A program made the translations under genes and the position numbers. A DNA stretch of 56,317 bases from Lingula anatina (lineage: Eukaryota; Brachiopoda; Lingulata; Lingulida; Lingulidae), in contig NW_019774624.1 in NCBI RefSeq assembly GCF_001039355.2, forward strand, positions 760,926 through 817,242, in the 5' to 3' direction. Positions 26,601 to 36,269 of this stretch are shown here, piece after piece. Numbering within the stretch: position 1 is the first letter of the stretch; each line of letters starts with the position of its first letter. A model generated the notes under the pieces. The model had not been told where the DNA came from. It saw only the letters and a program-made list of their open reading frames with translations, and did not search any database.

Positions 26601-26709
26601 GCAGACCATGCTTGTCCATGTACCATTACCTTATTATGTTCATCACTTCTCTAGGGAGATTGATAATCTACTGGAACAAAACTTCAGAGGAAGAGAGGGG
26701 CAACCATAA
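7395..26709 (+). CDS. PROSER3: Proline- and serine-rich protein 3 (PROSER3), 13 coding exons
   Basis: Coding exons 7395-7429, 8535-8619, 9064-9254, 9862-9978, 10344-10614, 12378-12463, 21810-21910, 23252-23421, 23681-23812, 24726-25502, 25848-25929, 26110-26209 and 26655-26709. All phases agree, giving 733 residues. Landmarks that match what I know of vertebrate PROSER3, in order: DDLFSDPPLPRAYYYP (about 13-28), FDESWPSS (near 93), YIDRFRHGKP..S.EER (144-160), DFWWL (169-173), TDRLLERS followed by a Ser-rich stretch, and the basic helix TDQDILQQWRARRRLDQ (317-333). The large exon 10 is low-complexity, rich in Ser/Lys and poorly conserved. The C-terminus has a charged helix with MLRSRRRHYESQLREIDNLL. 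PROSER3 is a poorly characterised protein with reported links to centrosomes/cilia. The start gives MDSVWLTAKAK and is phase-compatible with exon 2. Introns 6 and 9 carry splice-junction minisatellites, and intron 6 contains two antisense genes. Additional in-frame exons in intron 6 cannot be excluded. Confidence 0.9.
11145..11455 (+). repeat. Dispersed repeat, copy A (inverted partner at 22735-23085)
   Basis: Aligns by eye over about 300 bp with the reverse complement of 22735-23085. Shared blocks include TATAAAATATCA, TTGTTGCA, CAA(T/C)TCAAAG, TTTAACACC, ATGGGGCATA.CTTCATCC, TTTTGTTATG and GCTTTATCA. Diverged by point changes and small indels; no coding capacity. Confidence 0.65.
11745..11945. 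mobile_element. MITE, GATCGATC family, copy 1
   Basis: 201-bp element with imperfect terminal inverted repeats (CATATTCCCAGAG.TTTAGATCGATCT at the left, its reverse complement at the right) flanked by direct TTA repeats (11742-11744 and 11946-11948). Contains GGAGTCTCACTAGATTACTG and GGGGGTAATTAACTTTCGTG, shared with copies at 17.7, 17.9 and 24.2 kb. TTA target duplication is typical of PIF/Harbinger-type MITEs. Noncoding. Confidence 0.8.
12650..12870. mobile_element. Diverged fold-back MITE related to the GATCGATC family
   Basis: Contains GATAATTAATTATC at its centre and GGATCGATCC near the right end. The inner part, 12699-12794, is a long imperfect inverted repeat starting and ending in CTTAAG with arms TAGATGTC..CCTATT.AAGCTGCTA and the reverse complement. 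Outer ends are eroded. Confidence 0.55.
13651..15378 (-). CDS. Acyl-ACP-thioesterase-like double-hotdog protein, gene A
   Basis: Minus-strand gene inside PROSER3 intron 6. Well supported exons: 15054..14918, 14567..14363 and 14194..13651 (stop), phases consistent. A tiny first exon 15378..15371 (ATGAGTTT, donor gtaagt) fits in phase and gives 297 residues, but is tentative. The second half has a hotdog-thioesterase catalytic signature DTDENGHTNQAVYIKY (D204, N206, H208), comparable with D-x-N-x-H-V-N-N-x-x-Y of plant acyl-ACP thioesterases. The first half is a second, degenerate hotdog (VVLPGLDFG, then ARMQ..). Such enzymes hydrolyse fatty acyl thioesters; substrate here is unknown. It is paralogous to gene B: exon 14567..14363 is exactly 205 nt in both, and the active-site His is 91 residues into the last exon in both. 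Introns carry TA microsatellites. Confidence 0.82.
14335..14352. repeat. (TA)n microsatellite
   Basis: Pure TA run in an intron of thioesterase gene A. Further TA tracts lie at about 14593-14625 and 14797-14818, and a (TC)n tract at 14864-14881. They create false IYIYIY reading frames. Confidence 0.9.
15379..17184. other. PROSER3 intron 6 sequence between the two thioesterase genes
   Basis: AT-rich sequence with no supported exon on either strand. It probably contains the promoter of gene A. A short ATT run and T run sit near 15955-15980. Confidence 0.4.
17185..17524. mobile_element. 340-bp MITE with long terminal inverted repeats and TTA target duplication
   Basis: Begins CACTAGTGGGCTGGATTTGG and ends with its near-perfect inverse (CCAAATCAAGCCCACTAGTG). 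The inverted repeats extend about 55 bp (GTCTTAAAG.GCAATTTAAGTTCA...). Direct TTA repeats flank it at 17182-17184 and 17525-17527. The inside has three short tandem CTCCCCTCACAATGG-like units. Noncoding. Confidence 0.85.
17659..17872. mobile_element. MITE, GATCGATC family, copy 3
   Basis: Same internal sequence and orientation as copy 1 (GGAGTCTCACTAGATTACTG, GGCTTAAATGTCCGTCC, TTAACTTTCGTGCCCGCT). Left flank TTA, right flank TAA, which is shared with the next copy. Confidence 0.8.
17876..18086. mobile_element. MITE, GATCGATC family, copy 4, inverted and directly abutting copy 3
   Basis: Reverse-complement orientation of copy 3 (GTTAATTACCCCCTTACAGC, CAGTAATCTAGTGAGACTCC). It starts 3 bp after the end of copy 3, making a back-to-back inverted pair of about 430 bp. 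Confidence 0.8.
18301..20295 (-). CDS. Acyl-ACP-thioesterase-like double-hotdog protein, gene B
   Basis: Minus-strand gene inside PROSER3 intron 6. Exons 20295..20212 (ATG, donor gtaggc), 19925..19757 (donor gtaagg), 19398..19194 (acceptor cctttacag, donor gtaaga) and 18859..18301 (acceptor ccatttcag, TAA stop). Phases agree, giving 338 residues; exon 1 is the least certain. First hotdog: VSLTLPGIAYGDFDRHRQLSL...LFESARVLAW. Second hotdog: VVPSNIDHNGHVNQSIYVRF with D240, N242 and H244 in the acyl-ACP-thioesterase D-x-N-x-H pattern. Likely a fatty acyl thioesterase, substrate unknown. Tandem paralogue of gene A (same strand, same 205-nt exon, same active-site spacing), but clearly diverged, so the duplication is not recent. 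Confidence 0.85.
21391..21838 (+). repeat. Minisatellite, 42-bp unit, 10 full copies plus the genuine start of PROSER3 exon 7
   Basis: The unit is the 3' end of the intron (TTGTTTTATATTTCCAG) joined to the first 25 nt of exon 7 (TGCCAGTTCTAGTGATGCTA...). Ten units run from 21391 to 21810, and the eleventh is the real exon start. The unit is 14 codons with no stop, reading ASSSDAIVLFYISS. The acceptor AG is intact after units 2, 3, 4, 5, 7, 8 and 10, and changed to AAT after 1, 6 and 9. Splicing to an upstream copy would add multiples of 14 residues in frame. Confidence 0.9.
22735..23085 (-). repeat. Dispersed repeat, copy B (inverted relative to 11145-11455)
   Basis: Reverse complement aligns by eye with copy A across most of its length. 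Lies in PROSER3 intron 7. Noncoding. Confidence 0.65.
23774..24560 (+). repeat. Minisatellite, 50-58-bp unit, about 12 copies, built from the exon 9 donor junction of PROSER3
   Basis: The first unit is the last part of exon 9 plus its donor (CAGGGCCAGAGCTCTGGAAC...AAGGAAAAG|gtaagg). Some eleven further copies follow in the intron, each with CAGGGCCAGAAC.CTGGAACAC and AAGGAAATGGTAATGTTAG. Units of 58 bp retain ACTAGCAGG; units of 50 bp lack it. A MITE fragment interrupts the array at 24212-24340. Confidence 0.9.
24212..24340. mobile_element. MITE, GATCGATC family, copy 5, left half only
   Basis: Begins GACCCCATTCCCATAG after a TTA and keeps GGGGAGTCTCACTAGATTAC and GGGGTAATTAACTATGGTGC, then stops abruptly at the array sequence. 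Truncated copy inserted inside the exon-9 donor minisatellite, so it is younger than the array. Confidence 0.8.
26562..26581. repeat. Poly(G) tract
   Basis: About 20 consecutive G in the last PROSER3 intron. Length is likely unreliable in the assembly. Confidence 0.85.
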
Positions 26710-27706
26710 AGACCGCAAGCCAGTTCAGAGATGGGACATCAATGGCAAGAAAGTGAGGAACAGTTGAAATGCATCCAATTCCATGTCAAGTGACTGCTGT
26801 ACATTGGATATAATTGAAGTGACAAAGTGGACTTTTGGGGATTTCAATTACAAGAAGCAGCATTGGACACATTTATCTGATATAGAAGTAAAGATCTGAT
26901 ACCAGTGTTGGTAGTAGGAAACCATGCTGAGATAAATGTTTGAGTCCAAAGTTATTTATAAATTTAGTACTCAAATACTTGAATACACTGAGGTAGAACA
27001 GATCTGCTGTACTTCCTTATGATAATGGAGGACTTTGAAAAGCTACTCCACAGCTTGTGACTTGTCATTGCATTGTTTGTTTGTTTTACTTTGTTTTGTT
27101 TTTTATTTGGCCAAATAGTTCTTTAGTCCTTCAAACTTAACATCATGAGGAATTTAAAAAAAATTGTCATAACGTTTTTTTCTTCTGTGTGTTACAATGA
27201 AAAAAAATTGTTTCCTCAAGGACAATACCAAGGTAAAGGCAATAATGACATATTATTTATTAAATAGGCTCTCATATTGGTTTTGTGCATTAAACAATTA
27301 TCTAATTTTTACAAAATATATCATTTTAAGCTACAAAAGTGTTCTTTCTAACACCTTTCAGAACAGAACTTCCATATCATTGCTCACAAAAAATTCTCTT
27401 AAAAATGTATTCAGTTTTAAGCGCCTAACATTTAATTGCAGTAAGCTACAGGGTGTTTCATCCTAATCAGTTTTCATGTTGACAAAATATATCATTTTAT
27501 GCTCTTTAGTTCTTAAGTCCTCCAAACTTAACATCATGACACAAACTGGCATACAGATCATAAAAATATTTGGAGACAAACTTCTGGTGATCAGAAGCAA
27601 AATGGATGTGTTAAACACTTTTAACATGAAGTGGTGTATAAAACTGCACTGATTCACTTCAGGAGATTGCCAAATCGCCTAGGTATTAGAAAGATAGTCA
27701 CATTAA

Positions 27707-27741
<35 letters not shown>

Positions 27742-30700
27742 GATATAAATGCTATGCAGTTTTCATATTAATCAAGTGTTATGATAAAAGTTTTACATGC
27801 ATAACACCAATATTAGAGATGTTTGTTGTGAATTTCAAGATTGAGGCATGTTCTTTTATATGTAATGATTCATATATTCAACTCAAAAGTTGAAGCAATG
27901 TCAGATTGAAGGTTAACACAAGTGCCTCTTGGATATACTTCATTTTTCTTTTATTTTCATGATGACTAGGGACAGCAAGGTTGTGTTTATTATTGGTATG
28001 TTGCATGCACACCATGGAAGACTGCTTGAGTAAGTCTAATTTACTAAGTGGTTGTCTGACATACAAGGATCACATCTGACAGACTAAGATAATGGACTGC
28101 ATTGGCCGAGGAATGACACAAGATCGTTGGAAATTGGAAAACAACCTTTTTTTTTTTTGCAAATTCTGCCAGCTAGATATCAGTTTAACACTGACTGTGG
28201 TTATTTATTTGAAATAATCTGAAGAAGTGTATATTGTACCACCAACTATTATTTTTGGTTGGGATGGCATACTTTTATACAATTTAGTAGGCTTTTTAAA
28301 GAACTGTTTAACATCCCTTTTCTGTTGAGCCAAAGAAATTATTATGCCCCCAGTAACACTTTATAATCACAACAGAAATATCCTCAAGAATTGGACTAAT
28401 TAAAACAAAAATTGACCAATTGAAAAATGACTAATCCAACCATATCAATAGAAATAAGAAGAACAATCATACACTACTACATAGGACCAATAATATATGG
28501 CTGATAAAACATAAAACGTCTGGAAGATAGAAAAGAAGAAACCTGAGTCAGTAGAGATGTGCCTTAGAGAAGGATGCTGCGCGTGCATGAAAAGTGAATG
28601 AGTGCATTCAGAACCAGTTGATCTGCAGACTAAGTATGGCCGAGATTTGATCCTTTTAATGGCGCGTGTGGAGGCAGGGAGACCATCAGGGAATTAAGCT
28701 GCTTGCTTCAAAGCTGGGTCGGCCATATTAAGGCGACGGATCAGTTAGTCCATGGATCATCTGTTAATGCGCTCAACGAAACTTTCCTTATAGGGCAAAC
28801 AAATATACATGTACCAACCGAACCCCCATGGCTTTCTCTCATAGGATAATGCCCGTGTTGTATGAACTGTTGAGTTCCATTGTATACAAGGTTTTTTTTA
28901 AAGAAAAAATAAAAGATGTGTCGATACAGAACTGCACTAAGTATCTGTGACATCCAGGAAAACAACAAGGTTGTGAACAGTGTTGAACCAAGGAAAAATT
29001 TCATGTACCTCCTTGGTAACACGTACTTCTTTTAGACAGGCCGTACCCGATGTTGATGTGAACATTGCTGATTTTTTGGAGAACTTTTTAAAAACCCTTG
29101 CCATCCATGTTGAATCAGTTTATTTATTTTTTGTCTGTATATGTGCCGTCTTTGTTGTCTAGTTTTCAGTTTTTTTCTGTAATTTAATACAGCGAATGCA
29201 GGCATGAAAATGAATTCCAAACAATAGGCGAAATTTATTCTGCGTGATTTTTTAACCAAGAAAAATGAATTGTTGTTGAAGATTTTAGGTATTTGTTCTT
29301 TGATCCAAGAGGTATGCGATGTATGTGGCTATGTTGTAATCGTGTGATCACGCGTATGCCCCATTACATCAACATATTGTAGACATTTTTATCTTTAATG
29401 TGCCACATGTCTCGCGATGTTATTACTTAATACCACACATTCCACACTTCCTTGAATTTGAACAATTCGGAAGAACTATACTTTTTAAGGTTTCTTGTTC
29501 ACACAAGTCCAAATACAGTATATTATGTAACGCTGGAAGCCATTTTCTAAATCACATGACAAGAATTTTTGATAACAGTGATGCTCAATTTCGATAATCA
29601 TTGACTCAAGTCCAAAATTAGACATGAAACTCAAGCCTGGTACTTCGACTCTATGGTGTTCAAACAAAGCCGACTTGACTAAAACTGAAATATCGGTAAT
29701 AATATAACGTTAGATCTAGACATGTGCATGAAGTTGATTGGGCGACTATTTCAACTCTAAACAACTTGTTTTAAACAGTTAGTTGCTCTACCCCTTTATT
29801 GTGATCTAGATTCATCTTAAGAAATGCATTTACTTACAGAGAAATTCTTTCTCAAAAATATGGCACTAATCGCTGGTTTTAAAAGAAATTACAGTCGATC
29901 ATTCTCCATTCTTATACCGTTCCTAACTTGTTTCATGTCCTTCCGTCTTTTTTTGTTTCAAAAATACCTTCAATGATAAAAGACAACACACGTAAAATGG
30001 GAAATTTTTGCCTTCGAAAGAAAACGGATCACAAGAAATATCTGTTTGTAAGCTTGTTGAACACGATGCTTATATTTTATTTCTCAGAAGCAGGCTTTGA
30101 TTTCTCACAGGTTTTTAAGTGCAGGTTCCTGTTGACGCTCCTGCACTTCCTTAGGGTCAACCGGTGCAGAACAATAATTGATTAGTTCGGCATAAGAAGG
30201 AACGCTAATCCAATAATTGCTCTACACAATCACACGGACACTTGTCCAAATAACAGATAATTGTTAAGTGCCCAGATTACCGAGCGTGTGTGTTTTAGCT
30301 ATTATACGAGGGCAGGGGGCTGGTTATGCCAATGCATAGACCAGGCAAACCAAGGCAGGCAACTTTTGGTCGGGTGCAGTAATGCTTTTTACAAATGATT
30401 GTAAAAGCCATTGATTTTTTCCTTTTCTTGTTTTCCTTTGTTATTAATCGCTTGTCACGCAATTTGTTTTTGTTTTCTTTTACCTGGCAATATTACTGCA
30501 ATATTTCACAGCCACGAAACACTACTACTCCTTTGATTTACCTTTTCACATTTGTTCATATTTTACTTATTCTGACTAGAATAGGACACATATTGCTTGA
30601 GACGGTGGTATTTTTATGAAGTCGGTTTAAGATGACTAAAAAGCTGGAGAAATATTGTTAATAAAGATACATTCATTGACAAAACGAGAAAATGACAGAG

Positions 30701-31291
30701 GTTACTAAAAAAAACACTTATGCTTTGCTTGTTTTTATTTTTCTTACATGCAAATACTATAAATGCAGGGGAAACGAAGAACGGTATAAGCGAACGCTTT
30801 ACTAGGGTATTTTTTCAAACCATCTCGTAAACTAAAATCGAATCGAAAAGAAAACGCCTAATGCAAGTATAAATCCGTTTTCAGGTGCTTTTATGTGGTC
30901 TTCTAAGGTGAGGTTGTAAATTGAAATCAGGAAAACTGCATGGTCAGCGAGGTAATTACACGCCCTTAGTTGCCTGGAAGTGGTGTTAATTGGTATTGCC
31001 CAATTAATGGAAACAATTTTCATTTTCATCTGATTTCCCTCATTCAGATATTAAAGATGAGTTTGAAACATCTTAATGGGCTTTGAATGAAAATGATGAA
31101 TGTTGATGCAAAGCAACGTATTTAATCTTTATTTTATAATTTTATATTTTTACATGTTATAATAAAAAGATACTTTCTGAATTGATAAGTTGATGCTATT
31201 AACATGCATATATTTGAGAGAATAAAAAACTTGCTATATTGGTTCCGTCAGTGTGTATTATCAACCTCTGAGGCGACAATTATTTGGTAAG
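26710..31291. other. Gene-poor region after PROSER3
   Basis: Starts with the PROSER3 3' UTR. Short internal duplications: AACTTAACATCATGA near 27135 and 27525, and CAAAATATATCATTTTA near 27312 and 27483. A TA microsatellite lies at about 27711-27737. A hairpin at 30117-30148 has a 9-bp stem (AAGTGCAGG/CCTGCACTT) and a 14-nt loop. A plus-strand frame at 29037-29161, behind a good acceptor (cttcttttag), encodes DVDVNIADFLENFLKTL and a hydrophobic tail, but has no visible partner exon. Confidence 0.4.
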
Positions 31292-31505
31292 CGGCCCTGA
31301 CCAAGCCTAGCGTCATCGACGATGTCCTTGACGAACTGTTCGAGCGCTTGCACAACACGAAACAAGAGATTGGCGTAAGAGTAACCGGACGGTTTGTTAT
31401 CAAAGTCCGGTTTGAATCATCATTTCCTTGGGCCTTGGACATTTTTCTCTCACTTGTACTAACATTTCTCTGGTGCAGGTCTGCCTGTACTGCCGTGAAC
31501 CCTGA
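31292..31505 (+). CDS. Unidentified two-exon coding fragment (3' end of an unknown gene)
   Basis: Exon 31292-31374 reads ALTKPSVIDDVLDELFERLH then NTKQEIG, donor gtaaga. The intron of 104 bp ends with a textbook branch site and acceptor (TACTAACATTTCTCTGGTGCAG). Exon 31479-31505 reads VCLYCREP and stops. Phase is consistent and the amino-acid composition looks coding. The left boundary (AG at 31290-31291) lacks a good pyrimidine tract, and no upstream exon was found. Family not recognised. The opposite strand also has an open frame here, so the strand call rests on the splice sites. Confidence 0.4.
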
Positions 31506-32741
31506 ACAACAAGAAATAATAACGACCCAATACCTTCTGTTCTAGGGGAAGTTCACTTCTTGGGATTATCATCTTCAACTAGAACTGAAAAAAATAGAGG
31601 AGACTTGTTGGATAGTCATAGTTCCCGGTTTGCTTTTAACATAAAGAGAAACAGAAAGGTTTGATAGAAAAGGATTATGGTGATTAACAGCCTACATTTT
31701 ATTATAATAGGCTAATTGTTTTATTCTATTAGTGTTTGTAGGAGGAGGAAAGAGAGGACTACAAATAGAAGTAGTATTTTATCATTTGTTATTTCTTTAT
31801 TCATTAATTCGGTCATATACTTAGCAATCCTTCTTAACCCATCTTTTGCCTTGCAAATTATGTTAATGGAACTATTTAAAAACGACATAAAAAGTTCATT
31901 TGGGCAGAAATTGTGCTGCTACCAATAACTCGTTATTATGAAGTCCTACAAAAACTAAAATTAATAAATTAAGAAATATTTGAAAATGAATAATTGACTA
32001 ATAAATAAGTATTTTCATTGAATTAAAATCAAAATAAAAAGTGTGGAAAAGCATTGAACCATATGCGACCAGTGTTAAGTATTCAAATAGTTTATTTTGA
32101 ACAAAAGTCATTGAAATATAAGATATCTCCCCCGATGCTCTCCAAGGCGGAGTTGAGTCCAGTCGTGCAGATGCAGCGTGCAAGTGACATGCTCAGCATC
32201 ACAAGTGCGCAATGCCACGTGGTCCCAGTCTCCATTTGCTTAACTGCCATGTCCCAGCAAGAATTATCGGAAACTATTATTTTTCTGCCTCAGCGGGTAG
32301 GAAATGAGTTTTCAACCAAAACACGGGCCTTAAGACAGGTGGCTGGCATTGAGAGGGAAAGAACGGGGTTAAACTGGGAATGGAACGTTTTGTGCCTTGA
32401 AAAAAATATAAGGGGAGACGAGACGCCGCAGGTTATTATTAAATAATTATTTAAAGAAACTGCAAATTTTAAAGAATGGAATATGTAATGAGAAAAAGTG
32501 GGTTACATTGAAAAAAATATTGAATACATTGTGGGGTGCATACTTTTTTACATATAATTTGTATTGACCATTAAAATGTGTACAAGTCATTTTACAGGCT
32601 CTCTACTCTAATCATAACATCTTTATAACAACTATACAAATCTATAATATTTCTCATTTTTTTAAATAATGTATCTTAATAAAAGGAAAGAGGATCTATT
32701 AAGCGAGGAGGCAGAATGTGTTCCAATGTTTGTCCTTGTGC

Positions 32742-32779
<38 letters not shown>

Positions 32780-34872
32780 GAAAGATTGCTAAATTTTTAA
32801 TTTACATGTACAACAAATAAAAACAAAATCTGCCTAGTCATCCACCGCCAGGGCACATAAAGAAGCCTTAACAAGAGAGAATGAATGAAGAGAGGTCTTA
32901 ACAGAAGAGACAAGTGGGTCTTAACATGCTAAATGAGCATTGTATAAATGCGTCATTTTGATATTTTGGGCCTGCGAAGATTGAATCTAAAAAAACTGAT
33001 GAATTAATATATTATTTTTATAAATGGGCCAGACATTTTTTGCACGTCTGGCAGTAAAATAAACTTGTTTGTAAATGAAAAGCCAAAACTCAAACTTGTC
33101 TGTATGAAAATAACTGCGAGTAAGTTAAAGAAAATGCTTTTATTTTATACTTACGTAAATGATTTCAAGGAAGGGGTACTTGCTGGCCAAATATTGTTTT
33201 GCAATCTCAGTATAGTGGTCGCTGTGGAACCAATACATCTTTTTAGAAAAATCAAATATGTTATCTATGCCAATAGATCAATTAAAACGTTTTCTAATTT
33301 CCTGATCAGAATGCAATAACCGTCATATCATTTTTCCAACAATAGGTTGCACTGTACGTCAAGTTTGCAAAACTAGGTATGTCGATCATATGGTGAGGGG
33401 CAACAATACTCAACACCACAACTATCTAACTTTAGTCATACAAGTGTTATATACTCTAAACTGAATTTCTAATTATCTAGAAAAATGTGATTCAAAGACG
33501 GTTAAAGGCAAGAAGAATTTATATCATATTAGAAGAGTGATTGAAACCATCATATTTACTTGCTACAGTACTATCAGAGAGGAAATTTGCTACCATAAAA
33601 AGTAAATGATAGATAAAGATAACACCGCCCATGGTTGTCAATACTGTGTGGCCACTATTACCTGGATTTTCCTTTCCACACACACATCAGACTGCGTTTT
33701 GTGCAGCACGACACACCGCTGTTACCCTAGTGCCGTTTAAAACATTACCAATTTTAGATACACAATTACGAGCGAAAAAATTCTCCCCAACAAAGAACAA
33801 ACAAAAATAGTTCATGTCAGATCCAACTTTGTGTGAAGGGTCTTAACAGCGTCTCCTGTTATATGGTTAAACTTGTGTCGCCTGAGCAAATTACTGTTGA
33901 AATTAGGATCTATTCCGGAATGAGGTTTGCCAATCTCAGTTTTCAGCGTTGGGGTCTAAGGCGGCTTTTGGCGGCACATTTACGCGGTGGGGGCCAGCAG
34001 AAGCTGATGAGGCTATCTAGATTACTTTCACAAATCACAGGGAACTTGTTTGCTTTGTACTGATAGCTTTCAACTATCGGCGCTCTCACTTAACTTCGGT
34101 TAATTCTCGCTTGTCTGCCGCTCAGCTTTAATTTGTTTTTGGTTGAATGAACGTCGCTTTTGATTAAGGTCCTCCCTGGCAAGACGGGGCGATCTTCTGT
34201 GAAATAGAGGGTTATCTGTGGGCTAGGGTACGAATTTAGCGGGCCTTTTCACTCCCATGTTTACTCCAAAAAATGTTTAACGTAAATCTGTTATTTAACC
34301 ACACGGTCATGAACAGATGATGATTTATTGTTTTCAGTTTCGCTTATTTGAGGAGGGAAAGTTAAAGCATCTGAAAGAGCATAATGTTTTAAACAATAGC
34401 TGTTGGAGACGGGTCTTTGTGGCACTTGAGACATTAATAACAAGAAGTGTGCAGAGATTGACGTTAATTATCATTCTAAATATGAAACAATCATATTGGC
34501 ATATGAATATCAGAAAGCATATTTGGTCTTTTGATCCATTTTATTTATAAACCCAACATAAAATATTCGTTTTAAAATTCAGTTGCAAATTTCGATATGT
34601 GCTTAGATAGAAGAGCTGTCATTCTGCTTTGTATATTTGTATAAATACATGTGTTGAAAAGGTCAAATCTAGACTGGACTCTTACATGCAAGAAAACTTG
34701 TAGAAAACGAGGATGATGTCTGGATTGCATTAGTATATTTATAAAAGATGTATGTGGACTAGGATCAAACCAAATGCTGCAGAATTTTTGCCAAGTATTT
34801 AACATCACTGGTTGGATAAGAGGCGTTTTAATAGCTCAACCCTTCCATTCTCTTGGGCAATGTGTTCCCAAA
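31506..34872. other. Gene-poor, possibly regulatory region
   Basis: No gene recognised. Holds a (GA)n microsatellite at about 32743-32776. A GC-richer block at 32130-32340 includes the small minus-strand ORF 32092-32250. Another such block at 33830-34240 has dense TAAT-type motifs. Candidate noncoding conserved elements upstream of BARX; this is inference only. Confidence 0.35.
32092..32250 (-). CDS. Small ORF with signal-peptide-like N-terminus, 52 residues
   Basis: ATG in context GGGACATGG opens a frame starting MAVKQMETGTTWHCALVMLS, with a hydrophobic stretch followed by LARCICTTG and a polar tail ending FNDFCSK. It resembles a short secreted peptide or a first exon. No donor or homologue recognised; could be chance in a GC-richer patch. 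Confidence 0.2.
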   Translation of the reverse strand: MAVKQMETGTTWHCALVMLSMSLARCICTTGLNSALESIGGDILYFNDFCSK

Positions 34873-35133
34873 TTACTCTGGCGACTTCAAACAGTGCTCG
34901 TGCTGAACGATCATTGTAAAATTCCTGCTATCAGACCATTTTGTCTTTGACTCATCTACAGCCGCAGCAGTACTATTTGACCTATCATTGAATAATGTTA
35001 TCTGCGATTGGACATAGTTGCTGTGTAGGAAAACAGAGCGGTAGGGCTCCGCTGAGTCTTGAATGGCTTGTCTGTAGCACCTGCTTTCATGTGCCAAGTC
35101 AGTTGCTCCGTCAGGGGGTCGATAATTAGGTAT
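34873..35133 (-). CDS. Unidentified terminal exon
   Basis: An 86-codon exon ending in a stop at 34873 and preceded by a very strong acceptor (run of T, then ctctgatag). The frame is open exactly from the acceptor, in phase 0. It begins IPNYRPPDGATDLAHESRCY and continues with RQAIQDSAEPYRSVFLHSNY, a soluble-looking sequence. Not recognised. The upstream exon is unknown; the fragment at 35534-35696 is a candidate neighbour but its phase does not obviously join. Confidence 0.4.
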   Translation of the reverse strand: MPNYRPPDGATDLAHESRCYRQAIQDSAEPYRSVFLHSNYVQSQITLFNDRSNSTAAAVDESKTKWSDSRNFTMIVQHEHCLKSPE

Positions 35134-35533
35134 CTATCAGAGAAAAAAAAAACGAACAGAAGTTCAGATTATGATTTTCAAAAATAAATACTAGATTGCT
35201 GATAAAGCATCCCTGTGTTGCCTTGTACAAAACTCCAAAAATGCAAGACTATTTCAATGTTAAGCTGTTTATTGAAGGAAAATTACTTTATTCTTATAAC
35301 ATAACACAGCTGGTGAAATTTTTCTCTGTCCAAAAATGCAATTCTGGAATTAAAGATTTAGAGTTTCGCCTGTAATCTATCAGAAAAAAAAATAGTATTA
35401 AGATGTCTTTAGTGCACTTGCATACTGCTTTTAATTAATCTAACCAATAATTTCAAAATTCAACATGCTGTTTAAAAAGCTGCGCATTTTTTTTTTACTT
35501 TTTGTGTAAAATCAAGTAAATATGAACACTACT

Positions 35534-35696
35534 TTAAATCGAGGCAGAGAAGTGCAACGAGCTTGACATGGCAGACTCTCTCCCATAGTTTGACGACCAT
35601 AACGTTTGGATATTGTCCTCTTGAGATAGGGTCAATATACCAGGATCATAACGTGGTATTTTTTGTTGTGGCGAACACAATGGTGACCTGAACGTT
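35534..35696 (-). CDS. Unidentified exon-like frame
   Basis: Minus-strand frame after an acceptor (ttttggaaacag) reads TFRSPLCSPQQKIPRYDPGI then LTLSQEDNIQTLWSSNYGRE, to a TAA at 35534-35536. Composition looks coding; not recognised. It shares the pattern IP.Y.P with the next exon at 34873-35133, which may be chance. Confidence 0.3.
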
Positions 35697-35799
35697 CTGT
35701 TTCCAAAATTAAAAATAATTACTTCTGTATAATTGTTCAGATGTAATACGGCCTAATGGTTTCTGGCTGAAGGTGCACGGAAATGCCATTACTATTTAC

Positions 35800-35990
35800 T
35801 TCAAATAATAGATATACTTAGCGAAACACAGTGATAAAGTTTTAAAATTTCCTGATGATATTTTGGGCTGTGGCAATTGAAAGTCAGTTCGACATCCGTA
35901 TTGTAACAGAAGGAGCACAGGCGCTTTTCTGTTGGAATTTGCAGAAAGACATGTAAACCGCGCTATTTTCAGATTGTGGACACTTTCTCG
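35800..35990 (-). mobile_element. LINE relic, C-terminal region with frameshift
   Basis: One frame reads KRLCSFCYNTDVELTFNCHSP then KYHQEILKLY, resembling the zinc-knuckle-like C..C...E..(H)F...C..Y...R segment near the end of some LINE ORFs. The next frame continues NFKTLS...KYIYYL, the usual following motif. A small deletion at the E.HF position and the frameshift mark it as dead. Weak but two-part match. Confidence 0.4.
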
Positions 35991-36204
35991 TAATGCAAGC
36001 AAAGCTGATACTCCTTAGTAATATGACAAATGTGTTAGGTAACATTCTTTTCCGTGTGCTACTTTGACCATTCTTAATCCTAATCATACAAGCATATTTT
36101 ACAATTTACAACACATTCCTATCGGGTGGGGCCGTTTACGATCCCATGTCATTATTAATCAACGTGATTATAAGTCAACGTGATGCGTTCTATTATATAT
36201 ATAT

Positions 36205-36240
36205 AAAGACTCTGATTATAAACGTTAATAATCAGTCTTT
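36205..36240 (+). other. Hairpin followed by a T run
   Basis: AAAGACTcTGATTAT pairs with ATAATCAGTCTTT (one bulged base), followed by about ten more T. It lies 30 bp before the hammerhead motif and may mark the edge of the same element. Confidence 0.5.
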
Positions 36241-36269
36241 TTTTTTTTTTGTATTTTGTTTTGTTTGCG

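Noticed and set aside
28741-29022. Minus-strand 93-codon frame with a signal-peptide-like MKFFLGSTLFTTLLFSW
   Set aside because: No donor, no homologue and a low-complexity Phe/Lys middle; too weak to call.
32054-32446. 130-codon plus-strand frame
   Set aside because: No splice sites, no recognisable residues, and composition is uneven; probably chance in a GC-richer patch.
34000-34040. CTGATGAGG resembling a hammerhead core
   Set aside because: No GAAA or pairing stems at the required positions.
33830-34063. 76-codon plus-strand frame
   Set aside because: Looks like an open frame within a possibly regulatory GC-richer block; no splice or family evidence.
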